From: Impatiens glandulifera
Taxonomy: Eukaryota; Streptophyta; Magnoliopsida; Ericales; Balsaminaceae
Direction of reading: 5' to 3'
Length of the DNA stretch: 64,000 nt
Assembly (NCBI RefSeq): GCF_907164915.1
Contig: NC_061863.1
Location: forward strand, 43,249,382 to 43,313,381
The notes under the pieces are model-generated. The model ran no database searches. It was not told the DNA's origin and saw only the letters and a program-made list of their open reading frames with translations. This document shows, in pieces, positions 53,701 through 64,000 of this stretch; the first letter of the stretch is position 1, and each line of letters starts with the position of its first letter. The translations under genes and the position numbers were made by a program.

Positions 53701-56657
53701 GAGAACCATTTTTTTTTCCAGAAAATGATCAAAATAACGAGAATATAAATCATGTTTCTAACAGTCTTGCACGAAACACCTCCCCGCATGAATGAAGATA
53801 GAAGGGGTTATGTCTGCTATAAATAAACTAGTAGCAAGTAATAGTACTGCACCATAAAAAATATAGATAATTTACCAAGAGTTATCACTTGAAAATCTCC
53901 TATCTGTAGAGGAAAGCTTTCAAAATTCTCCAAATTACTCTTCATATTTTCACCCACAAAGCAATCTTCATCTGAATCAGCACCAAATTCATTATCCCGG
54001 CTTCTTCTCTCAGAAACATCGGTATTGTTGCTATTTCGCGTATGTAGCATTCTTTCAGGTAGCTTCTGCTCACATAGATACCTAATAGGAATTTGTTTTG
54101 GACAAAAGGTCAACATTAGAGAATATGCAAGAACCTAAACATTAATTAAGCCTCATTTGTTTTAATTAATGAGTTTTAATATGCAAGAAGTGACAGGAGC
54201 AACCAAAAAGTTGCATACAACTACTTCCTGGCTTTAAACACAACTTTCGTGGAGACAGCTCAAGTTTCACATCTAAACATGCCTACAAGGAGAGATAGCA
54301 TCAAAAGAGAATGCTCATATTTACTTCCATGCTCTGAGTTGTAAACTAACATCAGTAAATAGACAAGAAATTTATAAGGTAATAATCCAAGAAACATGTT
54401 CACATGGCAAGAAATCAGAGAAAATATCCCAAGAAAAGCTCACATTTTCGCTTCTTCTAGGCTTCGTACAAAATGTGGTTTCTTGCATTTCAGTTGGAAG
54501 GAGGAAAGAAGTCCTCTAAGAAATGAAATGACCTGTTTCATGTTTACCCTGTATAATTGCAAGTTGACAAAATGATATTTGAATAATCAAAGCAATATAT
54601 TACAATCTAAACCAATTCAAAAACATATAGTAGAAAAGTGTTTCCTCAAAACCTCACACCTGGCAAAATCATGAGTTCCAAAGAACTGAACTGGAACAGA
54701 TTTATTTCCAGCTCTATCTCTATTTAAACCCTTGCAATCAGTAATAAGATTTTCTTCAACAACTATTGCTGGCCACATAGCATGACCTGTATCATGCAAT
54801 TGACAGAGAATAAATACACAATTGAAACCCAAACAATAGTGGTAAAAAATCAGCCATTGCTAACAGCAAAATATTATCAGAAAAGCAAAATGAGCAGGTT
54901 AAGTCTGGAGTGCAAATAGGTTCCTTAAAACTTTTCCATTGTCAAAGAAAGTTTCTAATCAACCAAACACAGCTTTGGTTAAGAAAATTATTTTATTCAG
55001 GGTTAGCACTGTCATACAAAACCTTATTCCCTCTGAATTTATATTGTCTACCGACAGCCTAGTCATGAAACCCAAATATAGGCAAGAAAATAACCACATG
55101 CTGCATTGCTATAGTACAACACAAAAAGACAATATAGACGAAGACAGAAGTTTTATCATATTAAAACCCATTAATTCATAGACTCAAAAAAATCAAAAGG
55201 CCCATTCAGTACATTTATGATACAGTGCATCAATGAGCTTACTCTTAGAAAAATAATATGTAATGTGATTGCACACATTAAAGTATCCAATTGGAGGAAC
55301 ACATATTATAATTAAGCAATGCAGAATTGTCAAATCTCAAGATAGGAATCAAGGGATAGGTTTAGTAAAGCATAAATATTTTGTCACTGTGATATGACAA
55401 ATAAGTTTGGTGAAGATGAAACATCAAGATGAATGACATATATTGAGTTGGGAGACAGGACTCACCCGTAACTTTGGCCCATATGATATCCCCAGGTCCC
55501 AGCTCCTGGCAATCATCAAAACTGGCAGCTAGCACAACCATCTCACTGAAGTCATTTTCATTGATATCCGAGGTTATGGTATTGCAACTCAAGTTTAGTT
55601 TTCGCTCCTCTTCTCCAGAAATGAAAATTTTAATCTTCTCCCTAGACAAATCTAAGTTTTCTTCATCACCATCTTCATAGACAATCTGCACAAAATTCAT
55701 GATTAATCTATTTGATGGGCCTCAAGGTGAACAATACAGACTTTAGAATTAGATATTAAAGTGTTTGGAAGAACTTTTCATACATGATGGCGATCAGTAT
55801 CTGCATTATACCCAGAAAGGTGAGCAATGTACCACTTATCATCCAAAGGCCAATAAACCTGCTCCAAGAAAATGATTTTAAGATGTTGATACAAATCATA
55901 AGACACGATAGAAGTATTGAATACTGAAAAAGAAGAAGATTGCCTTGCATTTCAGTCCAACGAGCTTGTTGGCATTACTACTGTTGAACCCCAACCTGCA
56001 GCCAAAGTATAATCCATGAAAAAAAAAACTTTCAACTATCCATTAATGACAATAAGATAACCCACAAACATACCGAACCCATCTCTTGTTAGACGAATTG
56101 GGCAATGGGGACTCATCATTATTTCGATCATTGCCTAAATGGAGATTGTTCCTTCTCCTCTTGATGCCAGTGTTACCAATTTTTTTACTCGATCCATCAA
56201 TCTTCCGTAATTTTCCCAATTTAACCTGCTCAGTGCTCTCTCTCAAACCCAATTTCCTCTTTCTCGTCAACCTCCCAGACCCATTTACAACATCCTCTTC
56301 CCTACAATTACCCTCTTCTACAATTTCCTTAACTTCCTCTTTAACTGTTACAAATGCAGCAGCATCCACAGGTGTCATTTTAGGGCGTCGGCAATAGACA
56401 TGAACAACTGGCGGCCTCGACCACATAACATCGTCCAACTGATCCCGGTCATCAAACTGATTGTGACAGTTATCGTTGAGCTTTCGCACTTTAACCTTCT
56501 TAGATACAACATTAGACGATTTCCCACAAGCGGTTGTTGTTGAATACAAGTCACGAAGAGGAACATAGCGTTTTGGAGTCTCTTCCTCCCTTTCTTCACC
56601 GGTTTGTTCTGCATCTTCTTGCTGTAGCTTTTCTGGTAATCGTTCTTCTACAGCCAT
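41733..56657 (-). CDS. ATX1/2: Trithorax-type histone H3-K4 methyltransferase, ATX1/ATX2 type
   Basis: Twenty-four exons, in frame throughout, give 1079 aa (Arabidopsis ATX1/ATX2: about 1060-1080). Exons: 56074-56657, 55944-55995, 55784-55858, 55466-55685, 54660-54786, 54444-54548, 53876-54081, 53397-53486, 53192-53295, 51734-51889, 50294-50437, 50005-50052, 49368-49485, 49201-49266, 49041-49102, 48874-48930, 47680-47748, 47340-47535, 45532-45813, 45231-45292, 45074-45151, 43358-43453, 42255-42358, 41733-41871. Domains: PWWP ([10 protein letters not shown], about 310), FYRN ([11 protein letters not shown]), FYRC ([17 protein letters not shown]), PHD (CLVCHMDE...CDKC), extended PHD ([13 protein letters not shown]...HPLCARAAG), SET (about 918-1036; [30 protein letters not shown]) and post-[11 protein letters not shown]. 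All SET cofactor and substrate motifs are intact, so it should be an active nuclear enzyme methylating H3K4. The N-terminus ([13 protein letters not shown]) resembles ATX2 slightly more. Two introns are GC-AG. Confidence 0.96.
42530..42715 (+). mobile_element. tRNA-derived SINE, copy 4, in ATX intron 22
   Basis: aaaaggtggatatccccagc, B-box-like gagttcgaaccca, aagttccgctctcctggtta, aagtgtgtttgcgggctatg and the tail gagaagcggaacccagcgtt followed by an A-rich end. The most complete 3' part of the family in this window. It is inserted antisense to ATX between exons 22 and 23. Confidence 0.75.
48285..48375 (+). mobile_element. Decayed tRNA-derived SINE in ATX intron 16
   Basis: attggtagagcattctctgg (A-box-like) followed about 50 bp later by ccttggttcatacctggtac (B-box-like), the spacing of a tRNA-type promoter. 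A different family from the gcgacaacaagaggtgg SINEs. Confidence 0.45.
52690..52820 (+). mobile_element. SINE-like element with A tail in ATX intron 9
   Basis: ttgaccaaagatctcaggttcgattctcac contains a B-box (ggttcgattct). The body reads gtcatgactctgggggtcgt, then cttcccctggggaataaacc, and ends ccggtcattaaaaaaaaac. Its G+C content stands out from the intron. An A-box is not clear. Confidence 0.55.
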
Positions 56658-56703
56658 TTCAATAATCCCTTCAATCCCTTCCCGTTCGTAGTGAGAGAAC
56701 TAA

Positions 56704-56710
56704 GCGGGAA
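56704..56710 (-). promoter_or_regulatory. E2F-like site near the ATX start
   Basis: GCGGGAA on the plus strand (TTCCCGC on the coding strand), about 50 bp upstream of the ATX start codon. Motif match only. Confidence 0.3.
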
Positions 56711-56759
56711 GAGAATCACTACTCTCTCTTTATGGGTAATTTACAGAACTTTCATGAAA

Positions 56760-58890
56760 ATTTGATAAAAATCTTTGCTTTAGTGTGTGTGTATTTTAGG
56801 GCTCAAGCTTCAAAATCAAGAAATTTCATTTTTGTTGTTTTTTTTAGTAGTGATGATTAACTGATTATAAAATTTATAAGTTTACTTTTTCTTAATAAAT
56901 AAAAAATAAATTACACTTAAAAATAGACTTTACTTATCATCTTATTATTATTGTTTACAAAATTGGAATGAAATCTTTAAGTTCAATTATCATATTAGAG
57001 ATGTGATGGATTATTTTATTAAGATAATAAATTACTATATTAATCTTTTTTTATATATTATAGTTTAATTAAAAAATAATAGCTAAATTTAATTTATTTT
57101 AGAAAAAAAAAAATGAATAAAAAGTCTTTAGTGAGATGAGAGGGAAATATTGTTTTGACCCAAATTGTCTTCAGTTTCCCGCCAAATGTAATAAATATAA
57201 AAATAAATAAAAATGAATAATCTTGTAAGTCTATTTGAGTAAATTATAAATTAACCCTTTAAAGATTTATAAATATTAAATTCGTCTTTGAACTTTTTAT
57301 TTTTACTTTTAAGAAACTAGATCTTACATGTCTCTTAAATAAAATAGCATTTCAATTATTGTTTTATATAAATCTTTCATAAATTAGATTTATTTCATTA
57401 AAATAATTAGAAACATTTTTTTTTATCAAATTAACATATATTTCACTTTGATTTTAAATATTTTTTAAATAGGTGCTAATATAACAACAAAAAAATGTGT
57501 TTGGTGACACAAATGAAAAAAAAAATGTTTGAACTTAATTTTTATTTTGTTATTTTGATTAAAAAAATTTATGTCAAAATATCTGCAAAGTTAAAGGAGT
57601 TATTATTAAAAGATTGAGTTTTGATGGCATAATTCAAAATTAACAAATACTTTAAGAGTTTATTATGATCTATTCAATATTTAAGACGGTTAGAATTAAA
57701 TGTTTAAATTAAATTAAAATAAAAGATTGTTTAATGCTTATATGTTTTAATTGTAATTAATGGGTCTAGTGATTAGCTGAGTGGTTGACTATTTCTTTAT
57801 TTATTTTTCTAGAATATAGGTTTTATTTAATGCAAGTCTTAAGGCTATATTTATGCCTAATAATAAATGTGATTTGCTTTAATTAAATGAAAATAATGAT
57901 TGTGTTATGTTTTAATTTAAAGTTAGATAGTAAATCTAGGCACAATTTGTGCTTGTGCCACCATTAAAAAAACTCATTTCAGTCTTTTTTTTTTTTTTTT
58001 TTCTTTTTTTTTATTCTTAAATTATTCTCCTCTTCATTCTTTATTTACTAAATATTTGTTTTATTTAATATGCTAAGTTTAAGTTTATTTATGCTTAAAA
58101 CATGGTTCATATATATATATATATATATAAATTAATTTTAAATTATATAGTCACATTAATATAAAAAGTTTATAATTGTTGTTCATAATAATTATTTTAT
58201 ATAAAGTTATAAATTTTGTAAGTAAAAAATATATTAAATTAAAATATGTATTGAAAAAATAAAAATATATATATAGAAGAGTATTTAATTAAATAAACAT
58301 TGATTTATTTTAAAAATGTTAATAATGAAAATTTTGAGGAGAATTTTAATTTTATTTTATTATAAAAAGATTAAAATATATATATATTATAATAAATTGA
58401 ATAATATTATAAATAAAATAATTTTAATTATATTCTATCTATATATTAAAAAGAATAAAAAATAATTAATTATATATAAAATCAAAAACTTATAAATTTA
58501 TTTCAAATAATATATTTTTTAATATAAAAAAATTAAAAAATATATTATTATTTAAATATAAAATTAATCAAACAAATAAATATAATTATTTACTTATTCA
58601 TTAACTTGAATAATTTTAATTTTATTTATTAATATAATATAAAATAGTGAAATTAAAATAATCTATAAACTCAAAACATTATATACTTAAACTTCATGGG
58701 AGTTATTGAAGGCAAAACTCGGAACAAAAAGAAAAAAAAAAAACATTATTTTTTAGACATTTATGGTTAAGAGTACACATTAATAAATTTGAAACTCTGA
58801 TCATTTGAAAACATGAAAAATGATGAATCAAAACCATAAAACTGCCATGAAATTACATGAAGGTCCATAGCTCACACCTTAACTTAAAAT
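56760..58890. other. A+T-rich spacer between ATX and eEF1B-beta
   Basis: No coding region. It probably contains the ATX promoter (right of 56657) and the 3' flank of eEF1B-beta. A T-run lies at about 57984-58012 and a TA tract at 58111-58128. Confidence 0.5.
57175..57186. promoter_or_regulatory. Consensus E2F site upstream of ATX
   Basis: TTTCCCGCCAAA, a full match to the E2F/DP consensus (TTTSSCGC class), about 520 bp upstream of the ATX start codon. The motif is directly visible; regulation of ATX by E2F is inference. Confidence 0.45.
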
Positions 58891-58996
58891 ATCAGTCTTG
58901 AAGAAAATGGTCAACAGAAAACGGTATGAAATTGGATAAAAAAAAAGACTCTTCATTCTCCTTCCCCAATAACAACAGATAGAACAGCATTATCAT

Positions 58997-60450
58997 TTCT
59001 GCAAATTTTGAAACATAATTCAGATAATAACAGAAAGCCTTTAGGAAATTTAAAACAAATTGAGTTAACTTACATATTTTGTTGAAGGCAGCAATGTCAC
59101 AACTCTGGATATACTCGTTCATTGGTTCGACAGTGAGTTGATCCTCAATAAGAGTGTCAACAGACACAAGATCATCAACAATGGTCATCATAATTTGAAG
59201 TTTCTTAATCCCATATCCAACAGGAACAAGCTTGGCTGAGAATGATTACCACAGTAAAGATATTTAGGAATTTAAATTTCTATTTCAATTATATCAAACA
59301 ATCAAGATATGGAAAAGAACATACAAGCTCCCCAGAGTAATCCTTCCATCTGGATACTTCTCACACACTCCTCAAGCTTCTTCATGTCAGTCTCATCATC
59401 CCATGGTTTAACATCCAACAGAACAGAGGATTTCCCAGCTGGAGAAAATAACACAAAATTTGTGAATAAATTACAGTTTAAGAAGTCACAATCAAGAAAT
59501 ACAGTTTGATTCATCTTAAACTAGGAAAGACCAGTGTTGAGAAAATGAGACATAGTGTGAGTATGATCAAACTGAAAAGTAATTGCTTAATGCTTCATAC
59601 TAAATTTGAAATGAAGAACCGATAAATATTGAATAAATCAACCCATTAACGAGTTAATTCAGTCATAGCTTATTCAATTAAACTATATTCATTTGGTTTT
59701 ATTTGAGCTGAATCTAAATAATTGATCTATTTTAGATAACAATCAATACTAAAAAATTAATTCTTACACTCTTTCTTTTTTGCAGAGGTTTTAACAGCTG
59801 CTGCACGTTCTTCTGCAGCCTTCTTCTCCTCTTCAGTTTCTTCACCGAACAAGTCAACATCATCATCATCATCATCCTCAGCAGCAGCAGAAGCCTGATT
59901 TAACAATAAGATGTAAAACATAATCCAAATCAGATACATCCTTTACAATCTCAAAACAACTAAAAATATTGTAAATAAATAGAGATGTAATCTTGCCTTA
60001 GAATCTGCAGCAGGAGGAGTGGCAATAGTTTCATCAACTACTGGAGCAAATCCTTCAATGGTAACACCACTGCCATCACCAGAAACACCTCTGCAAAAAA
60101 ATTGAAATGAATTTTAATAATAACAAAACAAAAGAAATCTACTAAAGATGAAAATTTCAATGGAGAAGAAAAAAACTCACGAAATCCTCAAAAGTGCCTC
60201 AATATGGTGGTACCAACGAGAGGCATTCACGAAATCAGCAGATGGAGGCTTGGAAAGAGCAGCATGAACAACGATATCATCCTTTGAGGCTTGGTATCTG
60301 ATCAATAGTAATAGTTAGATAGATCTAGTGCAATTCAACAACAAGAAACCAAATTGAAACTAACCCAGATATGTAACTACGTGTCAATAGGTACTCGTCC
60401 AACTTCTTGACGCCAGAAAGAGAACCCAGATCAAAGAATGTAACCGCCAT
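58997..60450 (-). CDS. eEF1Bbeta: Translation elongation factor eEF1B beta subunit (EF-1-delta/beta)
   Basis: Coding exons 60365-60450, 60181-60297, 59997-60090, 59768-59894, 59325-59438, 59074-59235 and the last two bases of the stop at 58997-58998 give 233 aa. N-terminus: [20 protein letters not shown], then [37 protein letters not shown] (GST-C-like region); acidic linker [21 protein letters not shown]-terminal exchange domain with [40 protein letters not shown] and the end [11 protein letters not shown]. The family is about 225-231 aa in Arabidopsis. It catalyses GDP/GTP exchange on eEF1A in the cytosol, within the eEF1B complex. The third intron is GC-AG, and the TAA stop is split T/AA by the last intron. 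A 5'-UTR intron is predicted at 60477-60714. Confidence 0.96.
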
Positions 60451-60476
60451 TGATAGCAAGAGAAAAACAGCTCCTT

Positions 60477-60714
60477 CTGAAATCAAGTTCCAAAACTAAA
60501 CAATTAGAGACTCTAAAAAGTGTTGATCCACTCAATTTTACGTCTTTCAAACCAAACCCATAATAGAAATTCACCAGAAAGTCTTGGTTATGGGTAAAAA
60601 CTATACAGAAATGGAAAGAAATTAGATATTCGTCTAAATCAAACCACAAGACTGAACCTATAAGTCAAATCTACAGACGATTAATCAAAAGAACCGAATT
60701 GAACGCTAACTTAC
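60477..60714 (-). other. Predicted 5'-UTR intron of eEF1B-beta
   Basis: A donor ATCG/gtaagt (60714) and acceptor tttcag/AAGG (60477) frame a 238-bp intron that ends 26 bp before the ATG. Leader introns are common in highly expressed plant translation genes. Confidence 0.7.
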
Positions 60715-60774
60715 CGATGATAGAGAGATGAGAGTTCTAGTTCTCTAGGAGCTGCCTTTGAGAGTGAAGAATAC

Positions 60775-60860
60775 TAGGGTTCGCTGTGGAGTGTTTGTAA
60801 GAGATCAGAGGCTTTTATACTAAGAGATTTGGGAATATGCTATTGGGCCGAATATGGGCT
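60775..60860 (-). promoter_or_regulatory. eEF1B-beta promoter: site II, TATA box and telo-box
   Basis: Read in the gene's direction: site II motifs AGCCCA (60855-60860, TGGGCT on plus) and GGCCCA (60844-60849), a TATA box TATAAAAG (60812-60819), then a telo-box core AACCCTA (60775-60781) at the expected start of transcription. The combination of TGGGCY site II elements with a telo-box is the known arrangement in plant ribosomal-protein and elongation-factor promoters. Confidence 0.7.
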
Positions 60861-60899
60861 TTTGATCTTCCCATATAAACCCAATAAATTGCAAATAAG

Positions 60900-62515
60900 A
60901 AGACTCTAGAATCTAGATTTAGGAGGTTTTTATCCGGTTTATTTCGAAATCAATTGTTTATATAGAACAAATTATTTTTGTTTTGGGGAAATAAAGTTAA
61001 AGTAAGAAATTATAAGTTTTGAAAATGTTAAATATATATGTGACTTAGTTTATTCCTAATTTATTTTTATGTAAATTACTTTAAATTAATTTTTTTTTCT
61101 TTTGTTTTATTAAAATTAAAATACATGTGTAGATACTTATTTTCTACTACAAAATTTACAATATACTTTTTAGTCACTAGTCCATTTTGTAAGGAGGCGC
61201 TATTATTTATTATTTTGTAAGGATTCAATCAAGAACTCATTTTACGAATTTAAATATATGAATAATTATTTCAAAGAGATAATGTTATATGACTCTACAA
61301 ATAATTTGTAGAGATATAAAATTAGAAAATATTTATCTATATTAGTGTTATTTTTATTTGTTTTAAGTATTATGAAAAAAAAAGTGGACCAAATCTAGTC
61401 GAAAAAGTCAACGAACCAGGACTCGGCCTGAGCCCAGAACTAGGCCCAAGCGGATGCGGGACCAGCAACGGTCTATGCATGGATGCGGCCTTGCATTGAA
61501 GTCTCATGCATGAACGTGTCTATGTGTTATAGGGTTTTTCGTGCTATTCTTCTTATTCTTGGCAACCTTCTTCCCAGTTTTTTGCGCGACGTAATGGTCT
61601 TCTTTCAATTTCGTTAACGAGCGATATGTAACTCTTCTTGGCCAAATCGGGTCAAAAAAATATTGCATGATGATGAGAAAGTTAAGAATTCAATGGAGCC
61701 AAAAAATTCCAACAAAACTCAATCAATCACCGTGAATTTGACTCGACATCTATTGGATAGAATTAGAACATTCCTAACTATTGAGGTCCTTATATTTAAA
61801 ATTAGCCCGCGATTTTTTGATGGGAGCTTATATATATCATGTGTTAACTACCATAAATATGAGTCCCGCTCAGATTTAGATTGGAGTTAAAAGATCAAGT
61901 TTGTCTCTTTGTTCTAAGTTTTGACTTTATTTAATCTTTACAAAATTAAATTTTCAATCAATTACTTATTATTAATCCTATCATTTAAAATAATTTTCAA
62001 AATACTAAAATATCCTTTTAATTTTAAATTTATTTTTTACATATTAAATTTTAATGAAAAATTATTCTTTTCATTTCATTTATTTTTTATTAGTCCTAGT
62101 TTATATTATATTTTATTATATTGATTAGTTTAACCAAAAATATAAATTATAATTAATTTATTTAGTATTTTTTATTTATTATATTTTATCAAATAAATTC
62201 GTATTTTTTAAATAAATTCAAAATTTAAAAAATGTACGTATAAAAATAATAGCGAACAAAATCACTTTAATTTGTTTGCATTAAAGTTCATTAGTTTTTA
62301 TTTAAATACATATTTTTTTAATAAAAATATTAGCACGTTTTTTTATTTATTTTATTTTTGATTATATGAGAATAACACTATAAAAAAATATTAAGATATG
62401 CAACAATTAATTTCTATGACAATTTCATTTAGAAAAATATTCATGGTATTTGGTTTAATATATCTTTTATCTTCCTCATCTTCCAAGTAATCGTCCTTAG
62501 TAGTCTCAATTATTC
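60900..62515. other. Intergenic DNA, partly G+C-richer
   Basis: No gene recognised. 61380-61640 is clearly richer in G+C (cgaaaaagtcaacgaaccag, ggactcggcctgagcccaga) than its flanks and resembles LTR-type debris, but no ends or proteins were found. The 75-codon frame 61663-61890 has no family signature. Confidence 0.4.
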
Positions 62516-62519
62516 ATTC

Positions 62520-63724
62520 ATTTCGATGTTTATCAAAATTAATTCAAATTTCTTCTATCATATTTTCCGGATAAAATTATGTAGTCCCGCAGTTGTATTA
62601 ATAATATTCTTTTTTTTCAAATTCCAAAAGTTCTTTCAATCACAGATCCGATGGACGAGTGTTGTTTATTCTGATGGACGAGTGTTGTTTATTGAACGTC
62701 TCTCGCGTTATATAATTGTTGTTATGACAAAATTGATGCGAATGATATGGGGTATGACTATATGGTTCCATGTAACCAGTCATATTTTTATAACCGACAT
62801 CAACTAGGTAATATTTACTTACCAAAATAATACATAAGTTTTGTTGCATATTTTATTTCACAATTGAAACAATGAAGTGAATAACATACCTGATATTGAA
62901 TACGAAAAACTATATTGGATTGTTCCGAAACTTTGTCAAGAATCGATGAATAGTGCGTAGATCCCTAGCTCAACACCAACAACAAAATATGTAAATAACA
63001 TATTGTGGTCATACACCATTATGACGTTTGTAGTTGTATAACCAATTCGACCACGCCAAATTAGTGACTCGCTTGCCTTAGGATGTACGCGTACATTAGT
63101 GTCATCAATAGCACGAATACAATTCTATTAAAGACAAGACATCAAATAATATTGTATTAATAGTATATGAAATAAATGAACAAATACGTTAAATGTGGAA
63201 AATGACAAAATATTTACCTTAAATATTTTTCGAATGTTAGTTGTGGTGAACTTGACATGTACTTGTATTTGATCAATGGGTTGCATCTCATCCATGTATA
63301 GGTGTATTAATGATTTTACACCTTTGATACTATTGTAGTTGTAGGCATCGTAGACTTCAAATGACCAAAAATGATGATCACTGCCACATACTTCCACCAT
63401 GGAAAAATATACCAAAGTTATTAATACTTCCTCTTCAATTGAAATATTACGTCCAGCAACTAAATTGTAATGTGTTACACAACGATTTATCAATCGTCTT
63501 ACACATTCACAATTCATTCTTACAACTCGAAAACATGAATTATCATTATTAATTAAGACTTGTACAATTTCAACACCGCAATTAGAAGGATCTTTAGGTA
63601 AACATTGAACTTGCTCATTCAATAAATAATGATCCGCAAATGTTGTAAAACAAATTGCGACCAAATAATTTACAAAATCATTATTAGATAAAGTACTCGT
63701 GTCAATTTCATCTAAATTGTTCAT
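62520..63724 (-). pseudogene. PIF/Harbinger transposase pseudogene (ALP1/HARBI1-like)
   Basis: Minus strand. The first segment (63128-63724, opening MNNLDEIDTSTLSNNDFVNY) contains CFRVVRMNCECVRRLINRC and ISIEEEVLITLVYF, the helical N-terminal part. After a gap the catalytic region reads CIRAIDDTNVRVHPKASES and GRIGYTTTNVIMVYDHNMLF, corresponding to the CIGAIDGTHI...NVLAACDFDMLF signature of Harbinger DDE transposases. Next come KYYLVDVGYKNMTGYMEPYS (YYLVDAGY family motif) and HSSIGSVIERTFGI (HSSLRNVIERTFGVLK). Breaks: frameshift after FVVGVE (about 62955), a tandem 27-bp duplication in the HSSI region (62645-62693), and a stop directly after ERTFGI. Not functional as it stands; target-site ends were not found, and the element may continue past 64000. 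Confidence 0.85.
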
Positions 63725-64000
63725 TCTTTCTAATTTTGTAAAACAATATAGAAATATTAATAATTAAGAAGGAGACATGAAGAAACAACCCCAACAAAGA
63801 AGAGAAATATGTGTTATGATTTGTGTAGAGGAAAATATGGACATAAAAGATAGACTTATTTTATGTTTTCTTTATAGGGTAAAAACTCAATTATTGTTTG
63901 TTTTTTGTCATAAAATAAAACAATATATGTACTTATTGGTGTTTGTCCATTGGATACAATTTTAAATGTACATATTATCTCAATTATTATGTATTTCTGG
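63725..64000. other. Flank of the transposase pseudogene
   Basis: No gene seen. It may hold the 5' end of the PIF/Harbinger element or its ORF1; the window ends before this can be judged. Confidence 0.4.

Noticed and set aside
61380..61640. Possible LTR retrotransposon piece
   Set aside because: Higher G+C but no LTR ends, primer-binding site or pol motifs visible; kept only as a remark.

Overview
The window is nuclear DNA of a flowering plant, very probably a eudicot. Every recognisable gene is a plant family split by GT-AG (occasionally GC-AG) introns, the spacers are very A+T-rich, and they carry tRNA-derived SINEs, a LINE relic, PIF/Harbinger sequences, other TIR-like elements, long (TA)n tracts and pieces of plastid DNA. 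I cannot name the species.

Four genes look complete, and I worked out their exons by hand with reading frame kept across every junction. (1) 20169-23256, minus strand: a two-exon leucine-rich-repeat receptor-like pseudokinase of the At3g28040 type, 1008 aa. (2) 30480-36817, plus strand: a nine-exon PRD1 gene (meiotic double-strand-break formation, relative of animal MEI1), 1283 aa. (3) 41733-56657, minus strand: a 24-exon trithorax-type histone H3-K4 methyltransferase of the ATX1/ATX2 type, 1079 aa, with PWWP, FYRN/FYRC, PHD, extended PHD, SET and post-SET modules in order. (4) 58997-60450, minus strand: the beta subunit of translation elongation factor eEF1B, 233 aa, with a 5'-UTR intron and a promoter carrying a telo-box and two site II motifs. 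PRD1 and ATX are convergent, separated by about 4.9 kb; ATX and eEF1B-beta run in the same direction.

The first 20 kb is mostly repeats and gene debris: an inverted-repeat array (1-290), a Tourist-like MITE with TTA target duplication (1049-1641), the 3' end of a BAHD acyltransferase gene (3811-4152), three copies of a rearranged plastid ndhG/ndhE fragment (about 5345-6186 and 13246-13537), one intact ALFIN-LIKE exon without the rest of its gene (6948-7176), an unrecognised small spliced coding remnant (11782-12323), two related A+T-rich elements with GTTTGGT-like ends, and SINEs. The 23-30 kb spacer holds a LINE ORF2 relic, a hairpin-rich block and tandem duplications. The right end (62520-63724) is a broken PIF/Harbinger transposase gene.

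The genes do not form a pathway or cluster. No new biological system is evident. The observations most worth checking are three GC-AG introns in two adjacent genes, a stop codon split by an intron, the shared ndhG-ndhE junction in three plastid-derived copies, promoter motifs that fit gene function, and the many short tandem duplications, including inside PRD1 introns.
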